In this document: positions 60,600 to 64,000 of the stretch, piece after piece | Layout of the letters: each line of letters starts with the position of its first letter | How positions within the stretch are numbered: position 1 is the stretch's first letter | Source: Streptomyces sp. NRRL S-340 | Lineage (GTDB): Bacteria > Actinomycetota > Actinomycetes > Streptomycetales > Streptomycetaceae | DNA length: 64,000 nt | Direction of reading: 5' to 3' | NCBI RefSeq assembly: GCF_000720185.1 | Contig: NZ_JOIY01000034.1 | Location: 67,450-131,449 of the forward strand | Made by a program: the position numbers and the translations under genes | Notes under the pieces: model-generated | What the model was told of the DNA's origin: nothing | What the model saw: the letters and a program-made list of their open reading frames with translations, nothing else | The model's database searches: none

Positions 60600-62138
60600 T
60601 CAGGAGACCGCCACCCGGTCGCCGGCGTTCTCGACGGGGGCGCCGCCGGCCGCCTGGACCGTGGTGTCCCCCGGCCGCCTGAGCGCGAGCGCGAGGACGG
60701 TTCCGACCGCGAGGGTGGGCGCGATCCACAGGAATCCGCTGCTCGTCGCGTGGGCGAAGGCGTCCAGGGCGGTGTCGCGGAGCGCGGCGGGGAGGTGGGC
60801 GATGGTGTCCGGGCGGGACGGGTCGAAGCCGCCGCCGGTGGGCAGGGCGCGGGTGCCGTGGGCGAAGCCGGTGGAGAGCAGCGTTCCGAAGACGGCGACG
60901 CCGAAGGCCGCGCCGATGGACCGGGCGAAGGTGACGACGGCGCTCGCCGCGCCGAGGTCGGCGGCCGGGACCGTGTTCTGCACCGTGGTCAGGACGACCA
61001 TCGGGACCATGCCCATGCCGACGCCGGTGATCAGGAAGTAGACGCTGAGCAGGGCGGTGCCGGTCGCGGCGCCGATGGTGCCCAGCAGGAGCAGCCCGGC
61101 GAGGTTGACGAGCAGACCGGAGACCAGGATCAGGCGCAGGCGCCCGGCGTGGGCGGCCCAGCGGCCGGCCAGGGACTGGCTGACGACCAGGCCGGCGACC
61201 AGCGGCAGCAGGTGCACACCCGACAGGGTGGCCGAGACACCGTCGACGACCTGGAGGTAGGTCGGCAGGTAGACCAGCACGCTGAACATGGCGGCGTTGG
61301 CCACGAAACCGATCAGCGAGGAGAACACCACGGTACGGGAGGTGAGCATGGTCACCGGCAGGACCGGGGCGGCGGCACGCCGTTCGACGGGGACCAGGAC
61401 GGCGGCCAGGGCGGCCGTGGCGAGGATCAGGCCGAGGATGGCCGGCGAGGTCCAGCCCCAGCGTTCACCGAAGGAGGTGACGAGGACGATGCCGGTGGCG
61501 ATGGCGGCCAGGACCAGCGAACCGAGGTAGTCGATGCGGGCCTTGGCCCCCCTGGTGCCGGCGGGCAGCACCCGTGCCGCGATGACCAGGGCGACCGCAC
61601 CGATGGGCAGGTTGATCAGGAAGGCCCACCGCCAGGACAGCTGGTCGGTGAAGATGCCGCCGAGCAGCGGTCCGACGATGCTCGCGACCCCGTAGACGGA
61701 GCCGAACATGCCCTGGTACCGGCCGCGTTCGCCGGGCGCGACGATGTCGCCGACGAGCGCGAAGGTCAGCACGATCATGCCGCCGCCGCCCACGCCCTGA
61801 AGTGCGCGTGCCGCGATCAGCTCGGGCAGGTTCTGCGCCAGACCGCAGGCCACGGAGGCGATCAGGAAGACGGAGGTGGAGGCCAGGTACAGGCGCTTGC
61901 GCCCGAACATGTCGCCGAGCTTGCCCCACAGCGGGGTGACCGCGGTGGACGCCAGCAGGTAGGCGGCGCTCACCCACGCGATGTCGTCGAACCCGTTCAG
62001 GTCCTCGGCTATCCGGGGCAGTGCGGTCGAGACGATGGTCTGGTCGAGGGCGGCGAGGAGGACCGCGAGGACGAGGGCGCTCATGGCGGCGGTGACACCG
62101 CGGGTTCTCGGTGCGGGCGATTGCTGTGCCTTGGACAT
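60600..62138 (-). CDS. DHA2 family MFS drug exporter (EmrB/QacA type)
   Basis: 512 residues, 14 TM helices. N-terminal LAALDQTIVSTALPRIAEDL is the DHA2 motif D1; WGKLGDMFGRKRLYLASTSV is motif A; ALQGVGGGGMIVLTFALVGD motif B; YGVASIVGPLLGGIFTDQLS-WRW motif C. Proton-driven export of lipophilic drugs. Ends close to the convergent siderophore operon. ATG 62138 has only a weak ribosome site (GAAAGAT). The ALDH gene lies upstream on the same strand, 170 bp away, so cotranscription is possible. Confidence 0.9.
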   Translation of the reverse strand: MSKAQQSPAPRTRGVTAAMSALVLAVLLAALDQTIVSTALPRIAEDLNGFDDIAWVSAAYLLASTAVTPLWGKLGDMFGRKRLYLASTSVFLIASVACGLAQNLPELIAARALQGVGGGGMIVLTFALVGDIVAPGERGRYQGMFGSVYGVASIVGPLLGGIFTDQLSWRWAFLINLPIGAVALVIAARVLPAGTRGAKARIDYLGSLVLAAIATGIVLVTSFGERWGWTSPAILGLILATAALAAVLVPVERRAAAPVLPVTMLTSRTVVFSSLIGFVANAAMFSVLVYLPTYLQVVDGVSATLSGVHLLPLVAGLVVSQSLAGRWAAHAGRLRLILVSGLLVNLAGLLLLGTIGAATGTALLSVYFLITGVGMGMVPMVVLTTVQNTVPAADLGAASAVVTFARSIGAAFGVAVFGTLLSTGFAHGTRALPTGGGFDPSRPDTIAHLPAALRDTALDAFAHATSSGFLWIAPTLAVGTVLALALRRPGDTTVQAAGGAPVENAGDRVAVS

Positions 62139-62308
62139 CGGGGGATCTTTCGGGGAGGGAGCGGAAAGGGGTGTCGGGGCGGAAGGTGTGAGGGGCCGAA
62201 GAGGGGTGAGGATCCGGAAGGTGTGAGGGGTGCGCGGCCGGAGGTGTCGTCCGGTCCGGCCGCGCGCCGCAGGGGGTCCGGGGAGGCGCCGCGGGTGTCC
62301 CGGACGGG

Positions 62309-63754
62309 TCAGACGGTGACGGTCTTGTACTCGGTGTAGGTGCCGAGACCGACGGCGCCGTACTCGCGGCCGATGCCGCTGGCCTTGAAGCCGCCGAACG
62401 GGCCGTCGAAGCCGATCGAGGCGCCGTTGACGGTGACGGTGCCGGTCCGGATCCGCCGTGCCACGGCCAGTGCGTGGGCCTCGTCGGAGGACCAGACCCC
62501 GCCGGACAGGCCGTACTCGGAGTCGTTGGCGATACGGACGGCCTCGTCCTCGTCGTCGTAGGCGATGACGACCAGGACCGGGCCGAAGACCTCCTCCTGC
62601 GCGATGCGCATGGAGTTGTCGACGTCGGCGAAGAGGGTCGGGGTGACGTAGTTGCCCTTCTCCAGGCCCTCGGGGACCTGCGGGCCGCCGGTGACCAGGC
62701 GGGCGCCCTCCTCGATGCCGATCTGGATGTAGTCGCGCACCCGCTGCTGCTGGTCGGGGCGGATCATCGGGCCGATGAAGGTGTCCGGGTCGTTCGGGTC
62801 GCCCACCTTGAGGGACTCCACCAGCTCCTTGAGGCCGGCCACGACCTCCTCGTAGCGCTCGCGGGGGGCCAGGATGCGGGTCTGCGCGATGCACGACTCG
62901 CCGTTGTTGAGCAGCGAGGAGAACTTCACGCCCGCGACCGCCTTGTCGATGTCGGCGTCCGGCAGGATCACCGCGGCCGACTTGCCGCCCAGCTCCAGGG
63001 AGACCCGCTTGAGCTGCTCACCGGCGATGGAGGCGATCCGGCGCCCGGCCCGCGTCGAGCCGGTGAACGCGATCTTGTCGACGTCCGGGTGCGAGACGAG
63101 GTACTCGCTGGTCTCCCGGTCGGCGGGCAGCACGCTGACCACGCCTTCCGGCAGCCCGACCCGCTCCAGCAGCTCGGCCAGGAAGCCCATGCTCAGCGAG
63201 TTCTCCGGCGACACCTTCAGGACCACCGAGTTGCCCGCCAGCAGCGCCGGGATGATCTTCGAGGTGGCCGAGGAGAACGGCGAGTTCCACGGGATCACCG
63301 CCGCCACCACGCCCACCGCTTCCCTGCGCACCACGCTGCGGAACGGGGAGGCGGGGTCCGACGGCGTGAGCGTCTCCTCCCAGCCGAACTCCTCGGCCGC
63401 CTTCAGGTACGCGTTGGCCTGCCGGGTCAGGCCCGGCTGGCCCGCCCGGGTGAACCACAGCGCCGATCCGTTCTCCATGGAGATCAGCTCCGCGATCCGC
63501 TCCGCGTTCTCCTCCCGCAGCGCGTTGAACCGGCGCAGCACCGCCACCCGCTCCGCGGGCGCCACCGTCGACCAGACACCCGCGTCGAAGGAGGCCCGGG
63601 CCGCCGCCACCGCACGGTCCACGTCCGCCGGCCGCGCCTGCGCCGCCCGCCCGATCACCGACCGGTCGTGGGGCGACAGGATCTCCAGCAGCTCCGACTC
63701 GCTCGGCTCGGTCCAGGAACCCGCCACGAACAGCCGGTCGTACGTGATCATCAC
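62309..63754 (-). CDS. NAD(P)-dependent aldehyde dehydrogenase
   Basis: 481 residues, ALDH superfamily. VVAAVIPWNSPFSSATSKII (oxyanion Asn), KIAFTGSTRAGRRIASIAGE (NAD loop), VSLELGGKSAAVILPDADID with the general-base Glu (~252) and LLNNGESCIAQTRILAP with the nucleophile Cys (~286). EEVFGPVLVVIAYDDEDEAV is also standard. GTG 63754 lies six bases after AAGGAG; ATG 63751 is equally possible. Divergent from a TetR gene at 63901; the AT-rich spacer has several dyads, so it is probably repressed by that TetR protein and induced by an aldehyde or related ligand. Confidence 0.93.
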   Translation of the reverse strand: MMITYDRLFVAGSWTEPSESELLEILSPHDRSVIGRAAQARPADVDRAVAAARASFDAGVWSTVAPAERVAVLRRFNALREENAERIAELISMENGSALWFTRAGQPGLTRQANAYLKAAEEFGWEETLTPSDPASPFRSVVRREAVGVVAAVIPWNSPFSSATSKIIPALLAGNSVVLKVSPENSLSMGFLAELLERVGLPEGVVSVLPADRETSEYLVSHPDVDKIAFTGSTRAGRRIASIAGEQLKRVSLELGGKSAAVILPDADIDKAVAGVKFSSLLNNGESCIAQTRILAPRERYEEVVAGLKELVESLKVGDPNDPDTFIGPMIRPDQQQRVRDYIQIGIEEGARLVTGGPQVPEGLEKGNYVTPTLFADVDNSMRIAQEEVFGPVLVVIAYDDEDEAVRIANDSEYGLSGGVWSSDEAHALAVARRIRTGTVTVNGASIGFDGPFGGFKASGIGREYGAVGLGTYTEYKTVTV

Positions 63755-63801
63755 AATCCGCTCCTTCAGGTACCGCGAGATCGGGGGATCCCGCGGTCGA
63801 T

Positions 63802-63854
63802 CGCTTATCTGTCACTAGACTGTAGCACTTCTTCTTGTTAACAGCGCATAAGCG
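63802..63854. promoter_or_regulatory. Divergent ALDH/TetR promoter and operator region
   Basis: CGCTTAT (63802-63808) and ATAAGCG (63848-63854) form an outer inverted repeat; GTCACTAGAC and GTTAAC dyads lie inside. The stretch is unusually AT-rich for this genome. Likely target of the TetR protein encoded to the right. Confidence 0.5.
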
Positions 63855-63900
63855 TGACGACTGGAGCGACCAGACTCCTCATTGGAGGTACTTTTAGGGG

Positions 63901-64000
63901 ATGAGAGCCGACGCAGCACGCAACCTGGAAGCCGTCCTGACCACCGGGGCGCGGATGCTCGCCGCCGACCCGGCCGCGAGCATCGCGAGCATCGCCGCCG
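63901..64000 (+). CDS. TetR family regulator, N-terminal fragment (cut by window end)
   Basis: The first 33 residues only: MRADAARNLEAVLTTGARML then AADPAASIASIAA. RADAARNLEAVL is the usual first helix of many streptomycete TetR proteins and the rest leads into the HTH. Divergent from ALDH. GGAGG lies 12 bases upstream of the ATG. The remainder is outside the window. Confidence 0.75.
   Translation, partial: MRADAARNLEAVLTTGARMLAADPAASIASIAA

Overview
The window looks like about 64 kb of a Streptomyces chromosome: very high GC, strong third-position GC bias in every gene, many translationally coupled ATGA/GTGA gene junctions, GTG and TTG starts, and family content typical of the genus (ScbR/AfsA-type signalling genes, ECF sigma factor, iron-box-controlled siderophore uptake, secreted amylases). 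No rRNA, tRNA, CRISPR array, insertion sequence or phage gene was found.

Left part (1-18.4 kb) is ordinary accessory chromosome. It holds the 3' end of a prolyl-tRNA synthetase gene, a divergent TetR/SDR pair with a clear two-site operator, an MMPL transporter, a DUF2975-XRE pair behind a leaderless promoter, a secreted alpha/beta hydrolase, an ECF sigma factor with a small membrane partner, a chloramphenicol-type MFS pump, a Tat-type metallophosphoesterase, a GDPD-like secreted protein, a D-Ala-D-Ala carboxypeptidase, and a gamma-butyrolactone receptor-like regulator (16951-17616). Divergent from the receptor gene is an AfsA-like synthase gene (17774-18411) that is frameshifted and truncated.

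The centre (18.5-48.1 kb) is the main feature: a biosynthetic gene cluster for an acarbose/acarviostatin-type aminocyclitol pseudo-oligosaccharide. It contains two secreted alpha-amylases, dTDP-glucose synthase and 4,6-dehydratase (RfbA/RfbB), a class III sugar aminotransferase, and a three-gene ABC exporter. It continues with an APH/maltokinase-like kinase, two GT5 (starch-synthase-like) glycosyltransferase paralogues, a GlgC-like nucleotidyltransferase, a PfkB kinase, a 4-alpha-glucanotransferase, a 2-epi-5-epi-valiolone synthase, a cupin, a ROK kinase, an RmlD-like reductase, and possibly a GMC oxidoreductase and an aldo/keto reductase. The proposed logic (inference from acarbose biochemistry) is as follows. 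RfbA, RfbB and the aminotransferase make dTDP-4-amino-4,6-dideoxyglucose. The cyclase makes the C7 cyclitol from sedoheptulose 7-phosphate. Kinases, a possible epimerase and reductases process the cyclitol, and the GlgC-like enzyme activates it as an NDP derivative. The GT5 enzymes then join cyclitol, aminosugar and malto-oligosaccharide, the amylases and glucanotransferase remodel the glucan chain, the PfkB kinase protects the product by phosphorylation, and the ABC system exports it. The second GT5 protein is naturally fused through a Gly/Ser linker to a HAD-IIB phosphatase, which I regard as the most notable single gene. The run 26131-45332 is nearly continuous, most junctions overlapping by 4-17 nt, so it is probably one operon; rfbA-rfbB run divergently, followed by the two amylase genes on the same strand.

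Right part (48.3-64 kb) is again general: an AraC/GyrI-like regulator, a small hypothetical gene, a GNAT enzyme, a cytochrome P450-esterase pair behind a 9-bp direct repeat, a secreted NLP (NPP1) protein, an RCK_C/CPA2 cation-proton antiporter pair, and a histone-H1-like protein. It ends with a siderophore importer (binding protein and two permeases, no ATPase) behind a near-consensus DmdR/IdeR iron box, a DHA2 drug exporter, an aldehyde dehydrogenase, and the first codons of a divergent TetR gene cut by the window end.
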